A model generated the notes under the pieces. It was not told where the DNA came from and ran no database searches. It worked only from the letters and a program-made list of their open reading frames with translations. Source: Adiantum capillus-veneris (Eukaryota > Streptophyta > Polypodiopsida > Polypodiales > Pteridaceae). Taken from it: a stretch of 64,000 nt of DNA. A program made the translations under genes and the position numbers. The DNA is taken from NCBI GenBank assembly GCA_014529385.2, contig CM043963.1, forward strand, positions 63,540,469 to 63,604,468, written 5' to 3'. The stretch's first letter is position 1. Each line of letters opens with the position of its first letter. Positions 1 to 10,150 of the stretch are shown in pieces.

Positions 1-533
1 GTTCCTTTTACTTACGGAAGGGAGAGCCTTCTGTTCCTTTAATGAGAGAGTGAAAGTGATCACAAACAAGGTGGATAAACATTGTGAATGAAGGTGCTCA
101 GACTGAGAGATAGAGAGAGAAGAATACGACACCAGAATGTTGTCAAACCCTCCTCCGAAGGCACCTCTCTCTATGGCGAGAGTGGTCTACTATTGATTGC
201 ACAAATCTCTACAATGCTTTGGACTTGCCGACGATGTCGACGACAATGAGGACGACGACGTGACGCGTTGAAATCTGAAAACGCTAAGGGTGAAATCTGC
301 AAATCTTTATCTGCTAAATTCTGACTCTATGTCGATGACGATGTTGATGACGACGATGCAACAATGACGCGCTGAAAATGCAGATGCTGAAATCTGCGTT
401 TTCCGGGCTGAATCTGCAAACTACGCTGGATCTGACCATGCGGCGAGAATCTGCTGCGGGAAGGTGAGATCTGCGAGACGCTAGTAGGTCATGTTGATGC
501 AAAAACGCTAGGGCTGAATTCTGATCTTGCGTG
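1..533 (-). repeat. Family A LTR fragment, truncated at the window edge
   Basis: This stretch matches the segment near 5247-5830 in the same orientation, and the reverse complement of the LTR at 839-2125. Shared blocks include the GGAAGGGAGAGCCTT motif, the TAGAGAGAGAAGAATACGACACC stretch and several TGCAAAAACGCTAG-type motifs. The LTR begins outside the window on the left and stops abruptly near 533, so it is a partial copy. It carries no coding capacity. Confidence 0.75.
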
Positions 534-838
534 TTTAAGTGGAATGGGTATGTTCATGTTTTTGTGTTGGAAGTGGTTTCAAGAATTTTCAGCCTCAGAG
601 ATTCTTGAAGATGACTATGGACGAAATTGAAGCATTGAAAGGGCCACAGCAGACTTTGTCGCTTTCGGCGCGGCGCAAAGAAGCAAGCGTTGCGGACCTT
701 TATGAAGTTCAAGTATCGCATGACCCACGCATCAGAGTGGGCCGGTGAAGAGTCCTTTCCAGGATTCCAGACCCTGTTGGCAATCTCCCTCGACGCCATA
801 CAGTTCGGTACCAGTACCTCACTTTGAAAAGGAGGGGA
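534..838. other. Unassigned spacer with a small open frame
   Basis: This lies between the truncated LTR and the complete LTR that starts at 839. A 69-codon plus-strand frame (539-748) contains an acidic stretch (MTMDEIEALKG) and an arginine-rich stretch. I recognise no family. It could be a fragment of a host gene or of a retroelement, or chance. There is no matching copy elsewhere in the window. Confidence 0.3.
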
Positions 839-2125
839 TGTCACGTGCACATCTAACCCTATCTGTACGTGGACAAGCTACTTCATGGCATGGGTTCAGT
901 TCAGTTAGATTAGGAAGTGTACTGGCACTTTTGTGAGTCTGTTCGCAGACCGTTCATATCCACACACTTATGCATATTCTCTGGTTACACACAGCATGAC
1001 CATCAGATTTCCATCAGAACCCATCAGGAGCATTTTTACAGTGCATAGACCTATTTTCCCTATTTTTGACATTTTTCACTTATTATTTTTAAGTGACTTT
1101 TGTTGGGAACTAGATAGAGCAATTTGACTAAGTGAATATATAAGCAAACCTAGCGCTAGCACTTATGGGCTGAAGAGCCAGCAGGAGCTTCGGTTCAACA
1201 GGCACCTTGTCAACAAGACCCCCCAACAAGGCCTAGCGTTTTTGCAACACGGCAGCAAGGCTAGCGTTTTGCATCCATAGGACAGCCTTAGCGTTTTTGC
1301 ATAGCACATCAACCTCGGCGACAACAAGAGACAGCAGATCAGCCCTAGCATTGGCAAATTCCACAGCCACACAACAGACTCCCCAGGGTTAGCAGATTTC
1401 CACCGCAAGTCAGAATTCAGCCCTAGCGTTTTTGCATCTGCACCTCAGCGTTTTGCAATTCCATCACGACAGATCCAACAAGAAGACCAACGTTTTCAGG
1501 TTTCAGCAAAGACAGTCCGCAGAACAAGTCCCGAACCTCGCAGATCTCACTCCAACGTTTTAAGTTTTCAGCAAAGACACTCCGCAGAACAAGTCTCGAA
1601 CCTCGCAGCAGATCATCGCCGCACGGTCAGATCCCGCATAGTTTGCAGATTCAGCCGGGAAAACGCAGATTTCAGCATCTGCGTTTTCAGCGCGTCGTCG
1701 TCGCATCGTCACCATCGACATCGTCACCGACATAGAGTCAAAATGCAGCACATAAAGATTTGCAGATTTCAGTCCTTTGCGTTTTCATATTTCAATCCGT
1801 CTTGTCGTCGTCCTCATCGTCGTCGATATTGTAGACAAGTCCAAAGCATTGTAGAGATTTGTGCAATCAATAGTAGACCACTCTCGCCATAGAGAGTGGA
1901 GCCTTCGGAGGAGGGTTTTCACAACATTCTGGTGTCGTATTCTTCTCTCTCTATCTCTTAGTCAGCACCTTCATTCACAGTGTTCACAACTTTGTCTGTG
2001 TCCATTGCACTCTTTCACTAAAGGAACAGAAGGCTATCCCTTCCGTAAGTAAAAGAAATCCTTGAGCACAGTTCGGAGCACTCATCTTGAGCAAAGTTCA
2101 ACATTCACTTCCGCTGCAACTTACA
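839..2125 (+). repeat. Complete LTR of family A (about 1.29 kb)
   Basis: The segment begins TGTCACGTG and ends CTTACA, immediately followed by a primer-binding site of the tRNA-iMet type. An inverted homologue occupies 5177-6381 and partial copies lie at 1-533, 2188-2979 and 3663-4133, which fixes the ends. Inside are a TATATAA box (1137-1143), spaced copies of a CCTAGCGTTTTTGCA-like motif, and a 65-bp tandem duplication (1487-1551 and 1552-1612). No target-site duplication shared with the partner at 6381 was found. Confidence 0.8.
1137..1143 (+). promoter_or_regulatory. Candidate LTR TATA box
   Basis: TATATAA in the left half of the family A LTR. A similar box occurs at the equivalent place in the partial LTR near 3889. 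This is the likely core promoter by position and sequence; no transcript data are available. Confidence 0.45.
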
Positions 2126-2126
2126 T

Positions 2127-2138
2127 TGGTATCAGAGC
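2127..2138 (+). other. Primer-binding site (tRNA-iMet type)
   Basis: TGGTATCAGAGC follows the LTR end with a single T between. This is the standard plant primer-binding site complementary to initiator-tRNA-Met used by many gypsy and copia elements. It marks the LTR to its left as a 5' LTR. Confidence 0.85.
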
Positions 2139-2187
2139 TTTGACAGTGTTTTGTATCACTCAAGGAAAGAACACAGAAATTTTTTTT

Positions 2188-2979
2188 GCTTACGTTTTTG
2201 CATCACAGCTAAGACCTAGCGTTTTCCCATAGAACCAGCCTTGGCGTTTTTGGCATAGAAGATCAGCCTCGGCAACAACAAGAGACAACAGATCAGCCGT
2301 AGCGTTAGCAAATCTCCCACAGCAGACAGTTTTCAGCCCTAGCGTTTTTGGTTTGCAGATCAGCCCCGGCGTTTTGCAGATTCACCGCGACAGATCACCA
2401 AGGAGCACCAGCGTTTTCAGTTTTCAACAGGCAGACACCGCAGTAGAAGTCCCAAACATCGCAAATCTCACCCTCTTGCAGCAGATCCTCGCCGCACGGT
2501 CAGATCCAGCGTAGTTTGCAGATTCAGCTAGGAAAACGCGGATTTCAGCATCTGCGTTTTCAGCGCGTCGTCGTTGCATCACCGTCGTCACCAACATAGT
2601 GTCAGAATTCAGCAGATAAAGATTTGCAGATTTCAGCCCCTTAGAATTTTCAGATTTCAGCCCGTCTCATCATCGTCGACATTGTCGGCAAGTCCATTGC
2701 ATTGTAGAGATTGTGCAATCAATAGTAGACCGCTCTCGCCATAGAGAGTGGGGCCTTCGGAGGAGGGTTTGACAACTTGTCTGGTGTCATATTCTTCTCT
2801 CTCTATCTCTCAGTCTCAGCACCTTCATTCACAGTGTTCACCACTTTGTTTGTGTCCATTGCACTCTCTCACTAAAGGAACGGAAGGCTCTCCCTTCCGT
2901 AAGTAAAAAGGACCCTTGAGCACAGTTCGGAGCACTCATCTTGAGCAAAGTTCAACATTCACTTCCGCTGCATCTTACA
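2188..2979 (+). repeat. 5'-truncated family A LTR
   Basis: The sequence matches the right-hand two thirds of the LTR at 839-2125, including the CTAGCGTTTT motifs, the AGAGAGTGGGGCCTTCGG block and the terminal CTTACA. It is followed at 2981-2992 by a mutated primer site (TGGTATTAAAGC). About 60 bp of leader from the upstream element separates it from the first primer site, so an internal deletion or a second insertion joined the two. Confidence 0.7.
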
Positions 2980-2992
2980 TTGGTATTAAAGC

Positions 2993-3433
2993 TTTGGCAG
3001 TGTTCTATATCACTCAAGGAAAGAACCACAGAGTTTTGTTTGCTTGTTGCGATCGCACGTAACCCAAATCCACTTGGGCGTGTCGATTCCTAATCGTGTT
3101 TTTGAAGAGTGACAGGAAACCCAAGAAAGAAGGGCTTGTCCAACCTCCCCTTGTGCCTCTTTTCACTCATTGAGAGCGGACCGTACACTTAGCGGCCGGC
3201 CAATCGACGTGAGGTGGGAAAAAGCAACCTTGGTGTGAGCGCAAGGCCGCCAAGGGGTGCGCCCGCGAATAAGAGAAGAGCTCGGGTGAAGAGAAGATCC
3301 TTCTCTAACACAGATTGCAAGCTAAAGAGGAACCACAAGAACCGCAAGAACCCCAAGACCCTCAAGAACCCACAAACCCAAGAACCACAAGAACCCAAGT
3401 TCCTTGTGAACTTAGAACCCAAGACTTCAGTGG
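2993..3433 (+). other. Leader of the family A internal region, plus-strand copy
   Basis: This leader is matched in inverted orientation by 4740-5163. It contains a run of CAAGAACC-type units (about 3330-3400) that reads as Gln-Glu-Pro repeats in one frame and Lys-Asn repeats in another. No start codon before 3434 gives a convincing protein. Confidence 0.5.
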
Positions 3434-3673
3434 ATGGTCATCACCCGAAGCGGAATGGATACTTCGCATGGAGGTGGTGAGCATGGGAGTGGCGAAGAAG
3501 AGTTTTCCCCACCATGAGGTTTTTCCGACCCTCCCCCTTCCCCAACTAAGCCAAGGATTGCACTAACTCCTATGAAGGCTTTCGACAAGATAATGATGGA
3601 CAGGAAGTTAGAACGCGAAGCAAGGAAGTTAGAACGCGAAGCAAGAAATGTAGAAAGAAAGATTAGGAAGTGA
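3434..3673 (+). pseudogene. Gag-like N-terminal frame of family A, plus-strand copy
   Basis: The frame opens with MVITRSGMDTSHGGG. A Met-Val-x-Thr-Arg-Ser-Gly start is common in plant gypsy gag proteins. The same frame opens the minus-strand copy at 4739, so two copies support it. One TGA interrupts it after about 28 codons. It then runs through a Pro-rich segment and an alternating charged helix (repeated KLEREAR), and ends where LTR-like sequence begins at about 3663. There is no zinc knuckle, protease or RT, so the product would be at most a structural protein. The assignment to gag is an inference. Confidence 0.5.
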
Positions 3674-4133
3674 TCTAGCACTTTTGTGAGTCTATTCGCA
3701 GACCGTGCATGTCTACACACTTAAGTAGATGCATATCCTCTGATTGCACAGAGCATGATCATCAGATTTCCATCAAAACCCATCAGGAGCATTTTTACAG
3801 TGCATAGAGCTATTTTCCCTATTTTTGACATTTTTCACTTATTATTTTTAAGTGACTTGTTGGAACTGGGTAGGGCAATTCTAGTAAGAATATATATAAG
3901 AAAACCCTAGCGCGAGCATTTCTGGCAGAAGAGGCAGCAGGAACTCCGCGTTCAACAGACAACTTCTCAATAGGGCCCCCATCAACAACCCTAACGTTTT
4001 TGCATCACAGCAAAGGCCTAGCGTTTTTCCCACAGAACCAGCCTTGGCGGCTTTGCACAGCAGATCCCTTAGCGTTAGCAGATTTCCCTCGCAGAACAAA
4101 ATTCAGCCTAGCGTTTTTGGACCAGCATAACAA
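3663..4133 (+). repeat. 3'-truncated family A LTR
   Basis: This matches the LTR at about 909-1400, beginning GATTAGGAAGTG and running through the CATTTTTACAGTGCATAGA block, a TATATATAA box and CTAGCGTTTTT motifs. It stops near 4133, where the opposite-strand internal region begins. The junction joins two converging elements. Confidence 0.7.
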
Positions 4134-4166
4134 CCAGCGTTAGCTTCTTCCTGCAAATCATCATGT

Positions 4167-4739
4167 TTAAATCATCATGTGAATAGTCACATCTTGATCA
4201 TGCAAATCGGTATGCTTATCATTATCATGCAAATCATGTGTGTCATGCTTGGGAGAAGAAGAGACCAAGAGAGTCTCCTTCTCCTGATTCTGTTCAAACT
4301 GCGCCTGCACAATAGAAAAGAGTCGCAAGAACTCTTTCATGTGTTGGTCGCTCTTTTCTTTTCTTGCTTTGTTCTCGCGATCAAATTCTGCTTGTCTTTC
4401 TTTGTTCTCACAGTCGAATCCGGCTAGTCTTTCGTCGCGCTCATGATCCAATTTGGCTTTTCTTACTTTGGCTTCCAAGCGTGCTTACTTGTGCTCACGT
4501 GCTATGGCTTTCATTATTTCTTCATATTTGCGCTCTATGGCTGCTATTCTTTCTTCGCTTTCTAACTTCCTGTCCATCATCATCTTGTCGAAAGCCTCCA
4601 TAGGAGTTAGTGCAATCCTTGGCGTATATAGGGAAGGGGGAGGATCATAAAAACCTCTTGGTGGGGAAAACTCTTCTTCGCCACTCCCATGCTCACCACC
4701 TCCATGCGAAGTATCCATTCCGCTTCGGGTGAGGACCAT
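4167..4739 (-). pseudogene. Gag-like coiled-coil protein of family A, minus-strand copy
   Basis: Reading leftwards from 4739 gives about 190 codons broken by one TAA near 4482. The N-terminus (MVLTRSGMDTSHGGG) matches the plus-strand copy at 3434. It is followed by a Pro-rich patch and a long highly charged segment rich in Glu, Arg and Lys with heptad-like spacing (KYEEIMKAIAREHK, then KAKLDHERDERLAGFDCENK), consistent with a coiled coil. The C-terminal part has Gln- and His/Asp-rich tracts. No zinc knuckle or enzyme domain follows. It is probably the only protein of a non-autonomous LTR element. A host-derived insert is the alternative. Confidence 0.5.
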
Positions 4740-5163
4740 CCACTGAAGTCTTGGGTTCGTAAGTTCACGAGGAACTTCGGTTCTTGTTGGTCTTGGGTTC
4801 TTGGGTTCTTGAGGTTCTTGAGGTTCTTCTTTAGCTTGTAATCTGTGTTAGAGAAGGATCTTCTCTTCACCCTAGCTCCTCTTTTCCGCTGGCGCACCCC
4901 TTGGCGGCCTTGCGCCCACACCAAGATTGCTTTTTCCCACCTCATGTCGATTGGCCGGCCGCTAAGTGCACGGTCTGCTCTCAATGAGTGAAAAGAGAGA
5001 CAAGGGGAGATTGGACAAACCCTTCTTTCTTGGGTTTCCTGTCACTCTTCAAAAACAAGATTAGGAATCGACACGCCCAAGTGGACTTGGGTTACGTGCT
5101 ATCACAACAAGCAAAAAAAAATTATTGTGGTTCTTTCCTTAAGTGATACAGAACACTGCCAAA

Positions 5164-5175
5164 GCTCTGATACCA
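5164..5175 (-). other. Primer-binding site, minus orientation
   Basis: GCTCTGATACCA is the exact reverse complement of TGGTATCAGAGC. It adjoins the inner end of the LTR at 5177-6381 and shows that this LTR is the 5' LTR of a minus-strand element. Confidence 0.85.
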
Positions 5176-5176
5176 A

Positions 5177-6381
5177 TGTAAGGTGCAGCAAAAGTGAATG
5201 TTGAACTTTGCTAAAGATGAGTGCTCCGAACTGTGCTCAAGGTTCCTTTTACTTACGGAAGGGATAGCCTTCCATTCCTTTAATGAGAGTGCAAGTGATC
5301 ACAAACAAAAAGGATAAACACTATGAATGAACGTGCTGAGACTGAGAAATAGAGAGAGAAGAATACGACACCAGAATGTTGTCAAACCCTCCTCGGAAGG
5401 CCCCACTTTCTATGGCGAGAGTGGTCTACTATTGATTGCACAAATCTCTACAACGCTTTGGACTTGCCGACGATGTCGACGATGATGAGGACGACGACAA
5501 GACGGGCTGAAATCTGAAAATGCTAAGGGCTGAAATCTGCAAATCTTTATCTGCTAAATTCTGACTCTATGTCGATGACGACGACGCGCTGAAAATGCAA
5601 ATGCTGAAATCTGCGTTTTCCGGGCTGAATCTGCAAACTACGCTGGATCTAAACATGCAGCGAGAATCTGCTACGGGAAGGTGAGATCTATGAGGTTAGG
5701 GACTTTTTCTATGGAGTCTGACTGCTGAAAACTAAAAACACTGATGCTTCTTGGGGTTTGTCGCGGAGAACCTACAAAACGCTAGTAGGTCATGTTGATG
5801 CAAAAACGCTAGGGGTGAATTCTAATCTTGCTCAGGAAATCTGCTAACGCTAGGGCTGACTTGCTGTGTCTTGTTGTGGAATGTGCTAACGCTAGGGCTG
5901 ATCTGCTATCTTGCTGTCGCCGGGGCTGATCTGCAATGCAATTGCCAAGGCATGCAAAAACGATAGGCTTTCAAATGGGCTAAAATCTGGTCTTGCTGAG
6001 AAGGTGCCTGTTGAACGCGAAGTTCCTGCTGCCTCTTCTACCAGAAATGCTAGCGCTAGGGTTTTCTTATGTAGTCACTTACTGAATTTGCCCTACCCAA
6101 TTCCCAACAAAAGTCACTTAAAAATAATAAGTGAAAATGTCAAAAATATAGGTCTATGCACTGTAAAAATGCTCCTGATGGGTTCTGATGGAAATCTAAT
6201 GATCATACTATGTGCAACCGGAGGATATGCATCTAATCTAAGTGTCTGGACATGCACGGTCTGCGAACAGACTCACAAAAGTGCCAGATCACTTCCTATT
6301 CTAGACTGATTGAACTGGACTGAACCCTTGTCATGAAGTAGCTTGTCCACGTGCACATAGGGTTAGATGTGTCACGTGACA
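5177..6381 (-). repeat. Complete family A LTR in inverted orientation (about 1.2 kb)
   Basis: Read on the minus strand it begins TGTCACGTGAC at 6381 and ends CCTTACA at 5177, next to a primer site. It matches the LTR at 839-2125 over its length with scattered substitutions and indels. Because the two primer sites face each other, the pair is not the 5' and 3' LTR of one element. It is two elements, or an inverted duplication, converging on 4133. Confidence 0.8.
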
Positions 6382-6635
6382 ATTGCGGCTTGCCCTCTTT
6401 GTAGCATCTTTTTGGTATTTGTCACCTTTGGTCTTTTGGTATTGTGGTTTGCCCCCTTGTGTCTCATTATGGTATATGTCACAATTGTTTTTTTTGTAGT
6501 GCCTTAGAGGGCCTTGTTAGCCAAAATTAAGCGAAAAGTATTCCTTAGCACTAAAAGAATTTCATTAATTAAAATCTCAGGGCAATGCAAAAAGCCTTTA
6601 CACTCCCACCCAAGAGAAGAAACCATTATTAAAAC
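6382..6635. other. Spacer with an imperfect duplication
   Basis: An imperfect repeat of about 60 bp is visible (GCGGCTTGCCCTCTTTGTAG near 6385 and GTGGTTTGCCCCCTTGTGT near 6445, each followed by TGGTAT). It is not coding. It may be the edge of the element carrying the gag fragment at 6636. Confidence 0.35.
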
Positions 6636-7010
6636 AGGTCCAACTCCCGACCTTCAAGGGAGAGGGACCTAACTTAGAACGTGATGCCGAAGCTTGGCTT
6701 GACGCCATGGATGACTATTTCCTGGCGGCAAGAACTGCTTCAAAAAATCACGCAATGCTGGGAATGTTTCGACTCACTAGAGATGCTAAAATCTGGTGGA
6801 AACAACATTGTAGGATAATCCTTCCATTAGTCCATCCTGGGAGAAAATGAAACGGGCAGTAAAAGAGAGATATCTTCCTCCGCCACATCAAGCTATAAAA
6901 ATGAATGAATTTTTTGCCCTTCGATAGTTAGGGATTACTTTAGAGGAATACTACACCAAATATGAGTCCTTACGGTACTATGCACCACAGGTGACTATGG
7001 CTCAACTTTC
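6636..7010 (+). pseudogene. Ty3/gypsy gag fragment
   Basis: Conceptual translation gives EAWLDAMDDYFLAAR, then an AKIWWKQH motif, then after a frameshift VKERYLPPPHQ and ITLEEYYTKYESLRYYAPQ. These are the ordered hallmarks of the plant gypsy capsid domain: helical region, WW motif, R-F-x-P motif and the L-x-Y-x-x-x-F-like helix. At least one frameshift and one stop are present. The rest of the element is missing; LINE sequence follows from about 7141. Confidence 0.7.
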
Positions 7011-7140
7011 AAGTCTTATCTCTAGCTTCTACTCTTGCAATTATTTGAGAGCTCTAATCTGTAATTGCATGTGTTATTGTGTATGAGCATTGTGTCTGTT
7101 GTGTATGTACTATGACCGTGGCGTCACACATCACAATCAA

Positions 7141-8038
7141 GTCATAATAAGGTTGAATGGTCTTCAATCGCGTTTTTGGTGCAGACTTGTCAACCTTCTG
7201 GACGAGGTTTTGGGACGCCAGACAGCCGCGACGAGTCACTTTGTTCCAGTGGCTAGTTGCACATAGAGCTACAGCAGTGGGGAGTTGGCTAGTACATAGT
7301 GGCCTTTCGCCAGCATGCGCGCAGCTTGTGACCATCCTTTGGAGAGTCAGCGTCACTGTCTGTGGGACTGCCCTATGGCACAACAGGTTTGGCTTCGGGT
7401 CCTTCGGCTAATGCTAGTGCTTTCCACAGCACGACAATACACTTGGGGGGTAGCTGCTTGGTCCACTCTCACGGGACCTGCACTACAGTTTGAGCTATCC
7501 TCCACTAGCACATGTTAGTGATACAAGGGGGTCGACCTACACTCCAGCCGGCTATAGAGCTTACTCCACAGTAGTGGTGCAGTGAGAGATTGGTGCGTTG
7601 GGAGCTCGTCTGTGGCCTGACACTCTGGTTCATCTGGCGGGCCCGCTGCTTCCGCATCTTCGAGGCTCGCCTTGTGCCACCAGCGAAGACTCTTTGAGAT
7701 TCTTGACTAGAGTCGATCCATACTCTCACGAGACAATTCAAGAGAATTCAGGGCAACTCCGACCGCATGCGGGAGTGCAGAGAGGTGTTCCTTCGACTCT
7801 GGCGCCCAGGGCCTTTCTTCACCACGGTCCGGGGTGAGCTCAGATGGCACTACCGTCCACCTGTGTGGCTTTTCCCTCCTCCCATCTCCTAATTTAGCCC
7901 TCATTGTACATATGTTGTTTCTTCATTGGGAGAGTCTCACTTTATGGTTGTTGTAGCCTTCCCTCTCTAGTAGAGGTGGTTGTAGCCCTATGGGCAATTT
8001 GATTAACTAATAGAAGGATCTTTTTCTCGGAAAAAAAG
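7141..8038 (+). mobile_element. 5'-truncated L1-type LINE
   Basis: The segment holds the last part of an ORF2, a 3' untranslated region of about 140 bp, and an A-rich end (GGAAAAAAAGA near 8028-8038). Truncation at the 5' end is typical of target-primed reverse transcription. I could not identify a clear target-site duplication. Confidence 0.6.
7157..7894 (+). pseudogene. LINE ORF2 C-terminus with zf-RVT domain
   Basis: The frame at 7157 reads FWTRFWDARQPRRVTLFQWL and HRATAVGSWLVHSGLSPACAQ. A frame change near 7320 continues as HPLESQRHCLWDCPMAQQVW. This matches the reverse-transcriptase zinc-binding region at the end of plant L1 ORF2: W-x-x-x-x-P-x-x-V-x-x-F-x-W-x-x-x-x, followed by E-x-x-x-H-C/L-x-x-x-C-P-x-A-x-x-V-W. 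Downstream frames give RWELVCGLTLWFIWRARC and, near the end, MRECREVFLRLWRPGPFFT followed by a stop around 7894. At least three frameshifts or stops break it. RT and endonuclease domains are absent. Confidence 0.65.
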
Positions 8039-8194
8039 ATTGCGCTTCCAAGATTTCCTTGGACTTATTAGCCACTCCCACCCTTACTCCATCGTGCATC
8101 GAGCACGTTTCCGTCTTCATCGCTGTGACTTACAGGGCATAACCCATAAAGGACACTTGCAAGAGAAGGATCAAAGATTTTTTGAGCCCCCGTT

Positions 8195-8575
8195 TTTCTC
8201 AGAGGCAGTGCCATGCAGTGGTGGATGTCTTTAGCTACCAAACCGCACACTCCAAGGACTTGGCAAGCTTTCAAGAAAAAAATTGCTTGAAGTTATATGC
8301 TTCCTGAAAACTTCCGTTGCAGTGCAACTTCTTGCAGAGTCGGGTATCTTGAAATGCTTGCCATGGAAACCCTAGCAGATTACCACTTCAAATTTTTGGA
8401 CACCTTGCAATAGGTGTCTCTTCTGGAACTGATAACCTTGGAGACCCAATGTGATCAGTATATCTTGGGGCTACCATCACCACCATAGGAACACTATCTG
8501 TCAAGGCCTGTTTTGACTATTCAAGAGCTTATGGACCATGCTGCGATCGGCTACAAACTTTTGGAAGAAATCTAA
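8195..8575 (+). pseudogene. Second gypsy gag fragment
   Basis: A single frame with three in-frame stops reads QWWMSLATKPHTPRTWQAFK, then METLADYHFKFLDTL, then TLETQCDQYILGLPSPP and a C-terminal LMDHAAIGYKLLEE. The order of WW motif, P-R-T-W-x-x-F and D-Y-x-x-K-F is that of plant gypsy gag. It resembles the gag at 32.7 kb in its WWMSL motif. It lacks a zinc knuckle and pol. Confidence 0.6.
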
Positions 8576-9258
8576 CCCTAATTTTGGTGCAGGTCTCAGG
8601 ATGCAAGCCCTTTCGAATTTCGAGCTCGTTCGATGTCCAGAATGCTTTTTCAGTTTGATTTAGCTTTTTTTTTTTAATTTTGTTCGAGAACTTGTTTGGT
8701 GATGTCACAAAGTGATGACGTGCCATCACTACCCAGACAATCCCTGACGGAAAAAATGATATTATAAGTTATTCCAACTTATGGAGTCCCGTCAGATGAG
8801 ACCCAGGGGACATTAAAAAAGGGGAAAAAAAAACCCTAGTGCGGGCTATTGACGTAGCAAGTTGTATGGACCTCCGAAAAACGAGCTGGATGGTGACGTG
8901 GAAGGACTGTACAGATTTTTTATAAATTCCACTATTGTAATGACGTAGCAGGCTATACGGATTTTCGAAAATTACGCTAGTTGCTATTGGGAGTCCCCAA
9001 CACTAACTTTTGAGAGCATATGCTTTTGGGTTTAGTGCTTTTGAACTGAATGCTTTTGGGCCTCTGCTTTTGAACATCCCTGGTGAGTTTATAAGAGCCC
9101 CTGGGGCCTCACTCTGCAGAGCATCTGGACGCAGAGTCTGAGAGCAGAGGTCCCACGGGAGTTTTATTTTGCAATGATTAATGATAAAAAAAAACCAAAA
9201 GGGTCACCAGACTTGGGGCCAATACCTTTGGGGCACGGAACTACGCCGAGCCGTGTCG

Positions 9259-9261
<3 letters not shown>
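8576..9261 (+). promoter_or_regulatory. Promoter-like stretch, possibly an LTR remnant
   Basis: No coding signal is visible. The stretch contains TGACGTAGCAAGTTGTATGG (8846-8865) and a diverged second copy TGACGTAGCAGGCTATACGG (about 8941-8960), with GGTGACGTGG between them. TGACG is the core of as-1/bZIP-type sites used by several plant retrotransposon promoters. Further right, GAGTTTATAAGAGCC near 9086 could be a TATA region. No second LTR copy was found, so this remains a suggestion. Confidence 0.35.

Positions 9262-9333
<72 letters not shown>
9262..9333. repeat. (TC)n microsatellite
   Basis: About 36 nearly perfect TC units. Its two strands create spurious Ser-Leu and Glu-Arg reading frames. 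Confidence 0.95.
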
Positions 9334-9336
<3 letters not shown>

Positions 9337-9413
9337 TTGTAATGTCCAAGCCTGTTGTAATGTGTAGCAGAAGTGAGTGATGGTGCAAGCTCACGATGAG
9401 TGATCAGTAGGTG

Positions 9414-10150
9414 CTCCAGGTTCCTGTTACTGAAGGGAAGGGAGAGCCTTCCTTAACTTATTGACAGAATGTGCAATGACCAAAACAAGTGGAAACTGTG
9501 AGAGAGAGTGTTGTGAGTGGTAGAGAGAGAGAGAGGATACGACACCAAATGGGGTCCCAAACCCCCCTCCAAGGGGCCCCCTCTCTATTAGAGAGGTATT
9601 TGCTTTAGATTGCACAAAGTCTTGTACAATGGTTCTAAATGCTATGATGCTTGACGACGACCGGGTCAACGACGATGTAGATGCTAAGGGCTGAAATCTG
9701 AAATCGCTTGAATGCTGATGGGAATCTGCTAGTGCGGCGAGGTTGCGGGCTAATCTGCTGTCGTCATGGATGACGATGGCTGAAAACTAAAAACGCTCCC
9801 TGTTTTGAGGGCTAAAAACTAACAACGTTGGTGTAGACACTACGAGGACTGCGACCACGGCGAGGCTATCACTGTCCGTGGTGGATCTGCTACGGGGTGC
9901 CGAGGGAAAAGCAAAACGCTGCTGCTGGCTGATCTTGGAAAAAGCTGGAAATGATGATATCCTTGGTGCTTGATACTGCTTGGTTCTTGAGAGGCACCTT
10001 CACTACACCTCTGCCTTCTACTGCAGGAGCTAGGTCTACCGTCTTCTCATATAGCCAGATATATGCTAGGTCAAGCAGCCCTTATTTCAGCCCACGATTT
10101 GGAAAAGCTGCCAAAAGTCACTTATTATTTAAGTGCTCCATAAGAGGTGG
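9414..10150 (-). repeat. Diverged family A LTR
   Basis: CAGGTTCCTGTTACTGAAGG and GGGAGAGCCTTCC match the inner end of the LTR at 5237 onward. GATACGACACC, CTAAGGGCTGAAATCTG and GTCACTTATTATTTAAGTG follow in the same order. Identity is visibly lower than among the copies at 1-6.4 kb, so this is an older or sister-family member. Its outer end is unclear; about 200 bp of unassigned sequence follow up to 10369. Confidence 0.6.

Noticed and set aside
839-6381. A single LTR retrotransposon bounded by the LTRs at 839 and 6381
   Set aside because: The two LTRs are inverted relative to each other, both primer sites face inward, and flanking bases do not form a target-site duplication.
8068-8274. A 68-codon minus-strand frame overlapping the second gag fragment
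   Set aside because: The plus strand at its right end encodes a recognisable gag WW motif, and the minus frame matches no family.
9164-9394. Open frames made of Ser-Leu or Glu-Arg repeats
   Set aside because: They are translations of the (TC)n microsatellite. The same applies at 18991-19200, 30014-30415, 38737-39081, 43961-44327, 45455-45703 and 60537-60833.
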